A DNA stretch of 64,000 bases from JAGNZR01 sp051656905. GTDB taxonomy: Bacteria > Fusobacteriota > Fusobacteriia > Fusobacteriales > Fusobacteriaceae. Shown here one piece after another: positions 44,287 to 51,852 of this stretch (its first letter is position 1; every line of letters begins with the position of its first letter). Under the pieces are notes generated by a model. The model made no database searches and was not told the origin of the DNA. It was given only the letters and a program-made list of their open reading frames with translations. The stretch lies in the NCBI GenBank assembly GCA_051656905.1, contig JBOFJQ010000010.1, forward strand, positions 62,001-126,000. Reading direction: 5' to 3'. The translations under genes were made by a program, and so were the position numbers.

Positions 44287-44740
44287 TATATTGTTACTTC
44301 TTATTAGTAATCTTTATTTTAATAGAATAGAATTTCTCATTGGAATATTTTGTGTAGTCTTAATAGTAAATTTTATCTATAACAAAGAGATTGGTAAAAA
44401 ATTTAAGTATATGAAAGTATTGATGTTCTTTTATTTAATGACTTCACTATTTCAAATATTTTTTACTCAAAATGGAGAAGTTTTATTTAAGGTTTTTAAT
44501 ATGTACATCACTAAAGAGGGATTAATCAACTTTGGTGTTAGTCTTATTAGAATGGTAAACTTAGTTTTAATCTCTTGGCTTATAGGATACAAAAAAATAT
44601 TTAACAGTTTTGGAAAGTACGAAAGGATTATAGAAAATGTAATTTGTATGGTTCCCGAAGTAATGATTCTTTTTAAAAAAAGAATGAGAATAAAATGGTT
44701 TTTTAGGCATATTTTAAAGCAAATAAAGTTAAAAATGTAG
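44273..44740 (+). CDS. Unrecognised small membrane protein coupled to serS
   Basis: This 155-residue protein has about four predicted helices (residues 3-15, 17-35, 46-65 and 80-105) and a strongly basic tail (KKRMRIKWFFRHILKQIKLKM). The start appears to be TTG 44273, with GAGGAG six bases upstream inside serS, giving a 14-base overlap and probable translational coupling. The helix pattern and basic end vaguely recall the ECF-transporter T subunit (EcfT/CbiQ), but it is far shorter and its motifs are not visible. I do not recognise it. Confidence 0.6.
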   Translation: MLKSSILLLLISNLYFNRIEFLIGIFCVVLIVNFIYNKEIGKKFKYMKVLMFFYLMTSLFQIFFTQNGEVLFKVFNMYITKEGLINFGVSLIRMVNLVLISWLIGYKKIFNSFGKYERIIENVICMVPEVMILFKKRMRIKWFFRHILKQIKLKM

Positions 44741-44811
44741 CAGAAATAAATTTTTGTTAAATTTGATAATGTGTTAAAATGAGTTGTATTATAAAATTTG
44801 GAGGGATAAAG

Positions 44812-45795
44812 ATGGGATATAATTACAAAGAATTAGGATTAGTAAACACAAGAGAGATGTTTGCAAAAGCTAACAAAGAAGGATATGCAGTTCCTGCATT
44901 TAATTTTAACAATATGGAGCAAATGTTAGCAATCGTTGAAGCTTGTGCTGAGATGGGTTCACCTGTAATCTTACAATGTTCAACAGGAGCATTAAAATAT
45001 ATGGGGAAAACAGTAACTCCTTTACTTGCTAAAGCAGCAGTAGATAGAGCTAGAGAAATGGGATCAGATATTCCAGTAGCTTTACACTTAGATCATGGTC
45101 CAGATTTAGCAGCAGTAAAAACTTGTATAGAGTGTGGATTCTCATCTGTAATGATAGATGGATCACACCATGCTTTTGAAGAAAATATTGCAGTTTCAAA
45201 AGAAGTTGTTGAGTATGCTAAAGGATTCGACGTTACAGTTGAAGGTGAATTAGGAGTTCTTGCTGGTATAGAGGATGATGTAGTTGCAGATTCTCACAAA
45301 TTTACAAAACCAGAAGAGGTTGAAGAATTTGTAAAAAGAACTGGAGTGGATTCTTTAGCAATAGCTATCGGAACTTCTCATGGAGCACACAAATTCAAAC
45401 CAGGTGAGGATCCAAAATTAAGATTAGATATATTAGAAGAGGTTGAAAGAAGATTACCTGGATTCCCAATCGTTTTACACGGTTCATCAGAAGTTCCAGC
45501 AAAATACATTGAAATGTTAAGAACTTACGGTGGGGAAATTAAAGACGCAATTGGAATTCCTGCTACTGAGTTAAGAAATGGAGCTAAATCAGGTGTAGCA
45601 AAAATAAACGTTGATACAGACGGTAGACTTGCATTTACAGCAGGATTAAGAAAAGCTTTAATGGAAAATCCTAAAGAGTTCGATTCTAGAAAGTACTTAG
45701 GTGCAGGAAAAGAAGAGATGAAAGGTTATTATAAAACAAAAATAGTTGATGTTTTTGGTTCTGAATCAGCATACAAAAAAGCAGATAAAAAATAA
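44812..45795 (+). CDS. fba: Class II fructose-1,6-bisphosphate aldolase
   Basis: This 327-residue zinc aldolase has the metal ligands in LHLDHGPD and IGTSHGAHKF, the phosphate site in MIDGSHHAFEENI, and EGELGVLAGIEDD. It splits fructose 1,6-bisphosphate in glycolysis. ATG 44812 follows GGAGGG; an in-frame ATG at 44779 has no site and adds non-family residues. High use of C-ending codons suggests strong expression. A terminator follows. Confidence 0.97.
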   Translation: MGYNYKELGLVNTREMFAKANKEGYAVPAFNFNNMEQMLAIVEACAEMGSPVILQCSTGALKYMGKTVTPLLAKAAVDRAREMGSDIPVALHLDHGPDLAAVKTCIECGFSSVMIDGSHHAFEENIAVSKEVVEYAKGFDVTVEGELGVLAGIEDDVVADSHKFTKPEEVEEFVKRTGVDSLAIAIGTSHGAHKFKPGEDPKLRLDILEEVERRLPGFPIVLHGSSEVPAKYIEMLRTYGGEIKDAIGIPATELRNGAKSGVAKINVDTDGRLAFTAGLRKALMENPKEFDSRKYLGAGKEEMKGYYKTKIVDVFGSESAYKKADKK

Positions 45796-45817
45796 TTAAA
45801 TAAAATTGATTAAGCAG

Positions 45818-45855
45818 AGTAGAGAAGATTTTTATAAGTCTTCTCTACTTTTTTT
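45818..45855 (+). terminator. Intrinsic terminator of fba
   Basis: AGTAGAGAAGA and TCTTCTCTACT form a perfect 11-bp stem with a 10-base loop, followed by seven T. Confidence 0.9.
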
Positions 45856-45867
45856 GCGTTTTATATA

Positions 45868-45949
45868 TGTGATAAAAGCAATTATCACATTTGAAAAAAT
45901 GTGAAGATATAGTACAATGTATATGGAAGTAAATGTATAAAGGTACATT
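45868..45949. promoter_or_regulatory. Cluster of palindromes upstream of the hydrogenase operon
   Basis: TGTGATAA (45868-45875) pairs with TTATCACA (45882-45889). TCACATTT (45885-45892) pairs with AAATGTGA (45897-45904), sharing the middle half-site. AATGTA (45932-45937) pairs with TACATT (45944-45949). All arms are perfect. The cluster sits 90-170 bases before the hydrogenase promoter, so it looks like operator DNA. The regulator is unknown; a redox sensor such as Rex or an FNR/Crp-type protein is a guess. Confidence 0.5.
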
Positions 45950-46064
45950 AAATATAGTTTTAATCAAAATGGTTACAAAAACAGAAATAAATGATTGTAA
46001 AATAATATCAAATGATATAAAAACGGTCACATATGATGTTGACAATAGAGCGTTTAATGTGTAG
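45933..46064 (+). CDS. Doubtful 43-residue ORF in the hydrogenase leader
   Basis: An ATG-initiated frame starts MYKGTLNIVLIK and ends VDNRAFNV. Only GGAAG, too close, precedes the ATG. It overlaps both a palindrome and the TTGACA/TAGAAT promoter, so it would need a transcript started further upstream. I record it because it fills much of the 350-base gap; it may be chance. Confidence 0.2.
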   Translation: MYKGTLNIVLIKMVTKTEINDCKIISNDIKTVTYDVDNRAFNV

Positions 46065-46067
46065 AAT
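46039..46067 (+). promoter_or_regulatory. Sigma-70 promoter of the hydrogenase operon
   Basis: TTGACA (46039-46044) and TAGAAT (46062-46067) stand exactly 17 bp apart, about 80 bases before the first gene. Confidence 0.65.
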
Positions 46068-46145
46068 AGACGTAGTATATAATGTTAATTTATTGCTTTT
46101 ACTTATTTAAGAAACAAATTAAAATAATATATATAGGAGGAAAAA

Positions 46146-46637
46146 ATGAGTTGTGATAACAAATTGAAAAAAGAATGTTTTGATAAATTAGAAAATTTTA
46201 TTAATAACATTTCTGACAAAAACGGGTGTTTAATTACAGTTTTACATCAAGCACAAGAGATTTTTGGATATTTACCACATGAAGTTCAAGAGTTTGTTGC
46301 TGAAAAATTAAATTTACCAATAGCGAAAGTATATGGAGTAGTAAGTTTTTATCATTTCTTTAAAATGGTACCCCAAGGAAAATACCCGATTTCAGTATGT
46401 ATGGGAACAGCTTGTTATGTAAGAGGTGCTGAAAAAGTTCTTGATGAAATTAAGAGAGAACTAGGAATTGAAGTTGGTGAGACTTCTGCCGATGGAATGT
46501 TTTCAATCGATGCACTAAGATGTGTTGGTGCCTGTGGACTTGCTCCGGTTGTATTAATAGGAAAAGACGTTTATGGAAAAGAAAATGTAAAGGATATGAA
46601 ATCAATTATAGATTCATATAGAGCTAAGGAGGCATAA
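46146..46637 (+). CDS. hndA: NADP/NAD-linked hydrogenase subunit HndA (NuoE-like)
   Basis: This 163-residue thioredoxin-like [2Fe-2S] protein follows the NuoE/HydC/HndA pattern. A helical N-terminus with VLHQAQEIFGYLPHEV comes first, then YGVVSFYHFF. The four cluster cysteines are in CMGTACYVRG and RCVGACGLAPV. It passes electrons between the flavin subunit and the hydrogenase. The ATG follows AGGAGG. First of four cistrons in A-B-C-D order as in Desulfovibrio hndABCD. Confidence 0.93.
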   Translation: MSCDNKLKKECFDKLENFINNISDKNGCLITVLHQAQEIFGYLPHEVQEFVAEKLNLPIAKVYGVVSFYHFFKMVPQGKYPISVCMGTACYVRGAEKVLDEIKRELGIEVGETSADGMFSIDALRCVGACGLAPVVLIGKDVYGKENVKDMKSIIDSYRAKEA

Positions 46638-46641
46638 TCTA

Positions 46642-46994
46642 ATGGATAAAAAAATTAAAAATTTAGAAGAATTATTAAAAAAGATTAAAGAGTCTTCAGA
46701 ATTAGTTGCTATAAGAAAAAAGTAGAAGGAGAGGATTTAGCACTAAAAATAGTAGTTTGCTTAGCCAGTGAAAGAGAAATAGCTAAGAGCAATACAGATT
46801 TAGTGATAGAAACTCTCAAAAAATATATCTTAGATAAAAATTTAAAGGGAATAGAACTCTATTATTCTAAATTTCAAGGATATGCTGGAGATTATCCAAC
46901 TTTAAAAATTTATGATAAAGAAAAAAGAGAAATAGTTTTTGGAAATAAAAATCCAGAAGAAGCTATAGAAATATTAGAGAAATATTACAAATAA
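46642..46994 (+). CDS. HndB-like subunit with frame split at A AAA AAG (frameshifted or programmed)
   Basis: A good AAGGAGG site starts a 27-codon frame (46642-46725) that ends in TAG. The -1 frame continues open to 46994 and encodes a matching HndB-like tail (LKIVVCL.., then NPEEAIEILEKYYK). The change is needed exactly at A AAA AAG (46716-46722), a classic bacterial -1 slippery heptamer, with the TAG next. Joined, the product has about 117 residues, the normal HndB size. The thioredoxin-like [2Fe-2S] cysteines are lost: KFQGYAG stands where the intact HndC copy has CFGFC. It may be a programmed frameshift, a real mutation or a homopolymer sequencing error. Confidence 0.7.
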
Positions 46995-47017
46995 TACTAA
47001 TGTAGGTAGGAGGAAAT

Positions 47018-48805
47018 ATGGTACATAAAACTCATGTTCTTGTATGTGGAGGAACAGGTTGTCTTTCATCTAAAAGTGACGATATAATTGACAATATCAA
47101 TAAGATTGTAAAAGAGAAAAATCTGACTAATGAAGTAACTGTAGTAAAAACAGGGTGTTTTGGATTTTGCGAAAAAGGACCAATAGTTAAAATTGTTCCT
47201 GATAATACTTTTTATGTAGAAGTAAAACCGGAAGATGCAGGAAGAATAGTAGAAAACCATATTATTAATAACGAGATCTTAGAAGATAGACTATACATTG
47301 ACCCAAGAAATAATCAGAAAGTTAGAGAAGGAGAGCATTTTGAATTCTATAAAAAGCAAATGAGAGTAGCTCTTGCTAATTGTGGAATGATAGATCCTGA
47401 AAATATTAATGAATATTTTGCAGTTGATGGATACAAAGCTTTAGGAGAGATAATAACAACTAAAACACCTCAAGAAGCTATTGATATAATGAAAGCATCT
47501 GGATTAAGAGGAAGAGGTGGAGCTGGATTCCCTACAGGATTAAAATGGCAATTTGCTCATAACTCTAAAGGGGATGTTAAATATGTTGTATGTAATGCTG
47601 ATGAAGGAGATCCAGGAGCATTCATGGATAGATCAATACTTGAAGGAGATCCTCATAATATTATAGAAGGTATGGCAATTTGTGGATACTCTATAGGGGC
47701 TTCAAAAGGTCTTGTATATATAAGAGCTGAATACCCACTTGCAATAGAAAGATTAAAGAAAGCTATAAGTGATGCTAGAGAGTATGGACTTTTAGGTGAT
47801 AATATTTTAGGAACTAACTTCTCTTTTGACATAGAGATAAAATATGGAGCGGGAGCCTTTGTTTGTGGAGAGGAAACAGCTCTTATTCATTCTATGGAAG
47901 GGGAAAGAGGAGAGCCTACTTCTAAACCACCATTCCCAGCAGAATCAGGTTACATGGGAAAACCAACAAATGTAAATAATGTAGAAACATTAGCAAATAT
48001 AACAAAAATATTTTTAAATGGTCCAGAATGGTTTAAGGCTATAGGAACTGAAAAATCAGCTGGTACAAAAGTATTTGCTCTTGCAGGAAAAATAAATAAT
48101 GTTGGATTAGTTGAAGTTCCAATGGGAACAACGCTAAGAGAGGTTATTTTTGAAATTGGTGGAGGAATAAAAAACGGTAAAAAGTTTAAGGCAGTTCAGA
48201 CAGGTGGACCTTCTGGAGGATGTTTAACTGAAAAAGATTTAGATACTCCAATAGACTTTGATAACTTAGTAGCTAAAGGATCTATGATGGGATCTGGAGG
48301 TATGATAGTTATGGATGAGGATGACTGTATGGTTGCAGTTTCTAAATTCTATCTAGAGTTTACAGTTGATGAATCATGTGGTAAATGTACACCATGTAGA
48401 ATAGGAAATACAAGATTATTTGAAATATTAGAAAAAATTACTCAAGGAAAAGGAACAATGAAAGATTTAACAACACTTAGAGAACTTTCTGAAACAATAA
48501 AAGTTACTTCACTTTGTGGATTAGGTCAAACATCTCCAAATCCTATTTTATCAACATTAAATCAATTTTGGGATGAATACGTAGCTCACGTTACTGAGAA
48601 AAAATGTCCAGCGGGTAGATGTACATCTCTTCTTAAATATGTAATAAATGATAAGTGTATTGGATGTACGGCTTGTGCAAGAGTTTGTCCTGTAAACTGT
48701 ATCAGTGGAAAAGTAAAAGAAAAACATATGATTAATCAAGATAAATGTATTAAATGCGGTGCATGTCAAACAACATGTAAATTTAAAGCAATTGACAAGA
48801 TTTAA
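47018..48805 (+). CDS. hndC: Hydrogenase flavin subunit HndC (NuoF-like)
   Basis: This 595-residue protein has four parts. An N-terminal thioredoxin-like [2Fe-2S] domain carries CGGTGC and GCFGFC. The NuoF core holds NADH and FMN, with GLRGRGGAGFPTGLKW and NADEGDPGAFMDR. The [4Fe-4S] motif ESCGKCTPCRIG follows. A C-terminal pair of [4Fe-4S] ferredoxin clusters ends it (CIGCTACARVCPVNC, CIKCGACQTTC). It exchanges electrons between NAD(P)H and the hydrogenase. Architecture matches HydB/HndC of bifurcating [FeFe]-hydrogenases. AGGAGG precedes the ATG. Confidence 0.96.
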   Translation: MVHKTHVLVCGGTGCLSSKSDDIIDNINKIVKEKNLTNEVTVVKTGCFGFCEKGPIVKIVPDNTFYVEVKPEDAGRIVENHIINNEILEDRLYIDPRNNQKVREGEHFEFYKKQMRVALANCGMIDPENINEYFAVDGYKALGEIITTKTPQEAIDIMKASGLRGRGGAGFPTGLKWQFAHNSKGDVKYVVCNADEGDPGAFMDRSILEGDPHNIIEGMAICGYSIGASKGLVYIRAEYPLAIERLKKAISDAREYGLLGDNILGTNFSFDIEIKYGAGAFVCGEETALIHSMEGERGEPTSKPPFPAESGYMGKPTNVNNVETLANITKIFLNGPEWFKAIGTEKSAGTKVFALAGKINNVGLVEVPMGTTLREVIFEIGGGIKNGKKFKAVQTGGPSGGCLTEKDLDTPIDFDNLVAKGSMMGSGGMIVMDEDDCMVAVSKFYLEFTVDESCGKCTPCRIGNTRLFEILEKITQGKGTMKDLTTLRELSETIKVTSLCGLGQTSPNPILSTLNQFWDEYVAHVTEKKCPAGRCTSLLKYVINDKCIGCTACARVCPVNCISGKVKEKHMINQDKCIKCGACQTTCKFKAIDKI

Positions 48806-48822
48806 TTGGGAGGGTAATCTAA

Positions 48823-50577
48823 ATGGAAATAATAAAAGTAACCATAGATGGCAAGGAAGTAGAAACGGTAAAAGGGGCTACAATCCTTGCAGCAGCTAAA
48901 ACAATTGGAATTAAAATTCCCACACTATGTCACCTTGAAATTGCAGAGTTTGGTTTAAAAAATAACTGTGCCTCATGCAGAATTTGTGTAGTTGAAGTAG
49001 AAGGTAGAGGAAACCTTGCTCCAGCTTGTGCAACTCCAGTTACAGAAGGAATGAAAATAACTACACACTCAGCAAAAGTAATGCAAAAGAGAAGAATGGT
49101 TTTGGAACTTTTGTTATCTGACCATCCTAAAGATTGTTTAGTATGTTCTAAAAATGGAGATTGCGAGTTGCAAACTCTTGCATCTGAATTTGGAATTAGA
49201 GATATTAGATTTGAAGGGAAAAGATCAACTTATAAAAAAGAGGTTTCACCTTCAATAATAAGAGATATTGATAAATGTATCATGTGTAAAAGATGTTCAA
49301 CTATGTGTAATGAAATTCAAACATGTGGAGTTTTATCAACTATTGATAGAGGTTTTGGAGCTGTAGTATCAACAGCTTATCAGCAAAATTTAGAGACAAC
49401 ACCATGTACTTACTGTGGGCAATGTGTTGCAGTATGTCCAGTTGGAGCTTTATCTGAAAAAGATAATACTTGGGATTTAGTAGAAGCAATAGCAAATCCT
49501 AAAAAGAAAGTTATTGTACAAGTTGCACCAGCAGTTAGAGTAGCTTTAGGAGAAGAGTTTGGATTACCAGCGGGAACAGATGTTACAGGTAAAATGGTAG
49601 CCGCTTTAAGAACTTTAGGGTTCGATGAAGTGTTTGATACAAACTGGGCAGCAGACCTTACAATAATGGAAGAGGGATCAGAGTTTATAGATAGATTAAC
49701 TAAGCACTTAGCAGGGGATAAAACAGTTAAATTACCACTTTTAACATCATGTTGTCCAGCTTGGGTAAACTTCTTTGAATATAATTTCCCAGATATGTTA
49801 GATATACCTTCAACAGCTAAATCACCACAACAGATGTTTGGAGCAGTAGCTAAAAATATTTGGGCAAAAGAAGAAGGTATTGATAGAAATGATTTAGTAG
49901 TAGTTTCTGTAATGCCATGTCTAGCTAAAAAATACGAGGCTGCAAGACCTGAATTTTCAAAAGATGGAAATCCAGATGTAGATTTCTCTATATCGACAAG
50001 AGAGTTAGCGCATTTATTAAAACAAGCTAACATTAATCTATTAAATATGGAAGAGGAAGAATTTGATAATCCTTTAGGATTCTCAACAGGAGCTGCAGAT
50101 ATATTTGGTAGAACAGGTGGAGTTATAGAGGCCGCAGTAAGAACTATATATGAAGTTGTAACAAAGAAAGAGCTAGAGAATGTAGACTTTGTTCAGTTAA
50201 GAGGTATGGAAGCTGTTAGAGCAGCAGAAGTAGATGTTGATGGAGTGAAAGTAAGAATTGGTATAGCTCATGGACTTGGAGCAGCAAGACAGTTATTAGA
50301 AAAAGTAAGAAGTGGAGAAGAAAAGTTTCATGCTATAGAAATAATGGCATGTAAAGGTGGATGTGTAGGTGGAGGAGGACAACCTTTCCATCATGGAAAT
50401 GTAGAGATTATAAAAGCAAGAACAGCAGGAATTCAAGCTATTGATAGCGGAAAAGAGCTAAGAAAATCTCACAAAAATGAGTATGTGATGTCTATATATG
50501 AGAAGCATTTAGGTGCTCCATTAAGTCACAAAGCACATGATTTATTACATACACACTATTTTTCTAAAAAAAAATAA
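48823..50577 (+). CDS. hndD: [FeFe]-hydrogenase catalytic subunit HndD/HydA
   Basis: At 584 residues it matches HndD. A [2Fe-2S] plant-type domain (about 1-80), a His/Cys cluster (HPKDCLVCSKNGDCELQ) and two [4Fe-4S] clusters (CIMCKRCSTMC, CTYCGQCVAVCPVGAL) are followed by the H-cluster domain. That domain carries L1 TSCCPAW (308-314), L2 MPCLAKKYEA and L3 MACKGGCVGGGG. It makes or uses H2, probably using NADH and reduced ferredoxin together. The maturases HydEFG are not in the window. Confidence 0.97.
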   Translation: MEIIKVTIDGKEVETVKGATILAAAKTIGIKIPTLCHLEIAEFGLKNNCASCRICVVEVEGRGNLAPACATPVTEGMKITTHSAKVMQKRRMVLELLLSDHPKDCLVCSKNGDCELQTLASEFGIRDIRFEGKRSTYKKEVSPSIIRDIDKCIMCKRCSTMCNEIQTCGVLSTIDRGFGAVVSTAYQQNLETTPCTYCGQCVAVCPVGALSEKDNTWDLVEAIANPKKKVIVQVAPAVRVALGEEFGLPAGTDVTGKMVAALRTLGFDEVFDTNWAADLTIMEEGSEFIDRLTKHLAGDKTVKLPLLTSCCPAWVNFFEYNFPDMLDIPSTAKSPQQMFGAVAKNIWAKEEGIDRNDLVVVSVMPCLAKKYEAARPEFSKDGNPDVDFSISTRELAHLLKQANINLLNMEEEEFDNPLGFSTGAADIFGRTGGVIEAAVRTIYEVVTKKELENVDFVQLRGMEAVRAAEVDVDGVKVRIGIAHGLGAARQLLEKVRSGEEKFHAIEIMACKGGCVGGGGQPFHHGNVEIIKARTAGIQAIDSGKELRKSHKNEYVMSIYEKHLGAPLSHKAHDLLHTHYFSKKK

Positions 50578-50603
50578 CAAAATAAAATAAAATTGCAATA
50601 AAG

Positions 50604-50637
50604 CTAAGGGATTTCTTAAAGTTAAGAGATCCCTTAG
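50604..50637 (+). terminator. Probable terminator of the hydrogenase operon
   Basis: CTAAGGGATTTCTTAA pairs with TTAAGAGATCCCTTAG with one T-G mismatch and an AG loop. The T run after it is poor (TGATTTTA). Confidence 0.65.
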
Positions 50638-50666
50638 TGATTTTATGAAATAAGGTTGCTTAAATT

Positions 50667-50695
50667 TTGACAAAAGTCAATAGATATACTATAAT
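50667..50695 (+). promoter_or_regulatory. Sigma-70 promoter of the peptidase-mreC transcript
   Basis: Consensus TTGACA (50667-50672) and TATAAT (50690-50695) lie exactly 17 bp apart, 43 bases before the peptidase ATG. Confidence 0.75.
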
Positions 50696-50738
50696 TAATT
50701 ATATTTCTAATATTATAAAGCGAGGGGGATAAAGATTA

Positions 50739-51845
50739 ATGTTTAATCAAGAAAGATTAGTGGGTAATTTTTTAAATATGGTAAAAATATCTTCTCCATC
50801 ATTAAAAGAGCGTGAGATGGCAGATTATTTAAAAAATGAATTAAAAGATTTGGGATTAGAGATAGAAGAGGACAATGCTGGAAGCAAAATCGGAGGAAAC
50901 TCTGGGAATATAGTTGCTGTATTAAAAGCGCCAGGAAAGAAGAAGATATTATTCAGTTCTCATATGGATACAGTTTCTCCTTGTGAAAAAATAACTCCAA
51001 TAATGGAAAATGGAATTATTAAAACAGATGGTACGTCAGTTTTAGGTGGAGATGACAAGGCTGGAATAGCTGCAATCATCGAAATGATTAGAATGATAAA
51101 AGAGTCAGGAGTAGATCATCCAGAAATTATAGCTGTATTCTCTGTTGCAGAGGAAATAGGACTTTTAGGAGCTAAGTACTTTGATTTAGACAAATATAAA
51201 CCAGATTATGCGTTTATTATTGATTCAGGTGGAGCGCCAGGTTCGGCAGTTATACAAACTCCATTTGCTGCAAAAGGTGAAATAAAAGTAATAGGAAAAA
51301 CTGCTCATGCAGGAGTAGCTCCAGAGCTAGGGATAAATGCTTTAATGGTAGCTTCTCATGCTATAACAAAATTAAGATTAGGAAGAATTGATGCTGAAAC
51401 AACATCAAACATAGGTATTGTAAAAGGTGGACAAGCTGTAAATATAGTTATGCCAGAAGTATCTATGATGTATGAGGCTAGAAGTTTTAAAGGGGAAACT
51501 TTAGACGCTTTATTAGCAGAAACTTTTGATATCTTTGAAAAAACTACAGCACAATTTGGGGCTAAATTTGAGCATTCAGTTGTAAAAGGATATAAAGGAT
51601 ATAAATTAGAAGATGGATGCGAAATTTTAAATGTATTTGAAAAGGCATGTTCAGCTTCTGGAGCAGACTTCAAAAAAGTTTCTTCAGGTGGAGGATGCGA
51701 CGCAAACATCTACAGTGGAAAAGGGATTGTCTCTATAAATATGGGTATCGGAATGAGTAAGGTTCATACGAATGATGAATTTATAAAAATAGAAGACATA
51801 GTTAATTGTACAAAACTTATTTATGAAATAGCGAAAGGATTTTAA
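50739..51845 (+). CDS. M20/M42-type zinc peptidase, PepT-like
   Basis: This 368-residue metallopeptidase has zinc-site motifs FSSHMDTVSP (about 69-78), LGGDDKAGIAA and FSVAEEIGLLGAK. An inserted dimerisation domain with GKTAHAGVAPELGINA comes next, and KVHTNDEF lies near the end. It fits the PepT-2 family that cleaves tripeptides or small peptides in the cytosol. A GCGAGGGGG site precedes the ATG. mreC follows 7 bases after it, so they share a transcript. Confidence 0.92.
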   Translation: MFNQERLVGNFLNMVKISSPSLKEREMADYLKNELKDLGLEIEEDNAGSKIGGNSGNIVAVLKAPGKKKILFSSHMDTVSPCEKITPIMENGIIKTDGTSVLGGDDKAGIAAIIEMIRMIKESGVDHPEIIAVFSVAEEIGLLGAKYFDLDKYKPDYAFIIDSGGAPGSAVIQTPFAAKGEIKVIGKTAHAGVAPELGINALMVASHAITKLRLGRIDAETTSNIGIVKGGQAVNIVMPEVSMMYEARSFKGETLDALLAETFDIFEKTTAQFGAKFEHSVVKGYKGYKLEDGCEILNVFEKACSASGADFKKVSSGGGCDANIYSGKGIVSINMGIGMSKVHTNDEFIKIEDIVNCTKLIYEIAKGF

Positions 51846-51852
51846 ATAGAAA

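Noticed and set aside
45868..45889. TGTGATAA..TTATCACA read as a Crp site
   Set aside because: The gap between the TGTGA and TCACA cores is 12 bases, not the 6 of Crp sites. I kept it as a palindrome of unknown use.
46677..46683. An earlier in-phase A AAA AAG in the hndB-like gene
   Set aside because: A -1 slip here meets a stop within two codons, so it does not restore the long product. It shows that the heptamer alone is not proof.
49410..50033. A 207-codon open frame on the minus strand inside the hydrogenase gene
   Set aside because: It lies opposite the conserved H-cluster coding region, has no ribosome site or family likeness, and is explained by the codon bias of the plus-strand gene.
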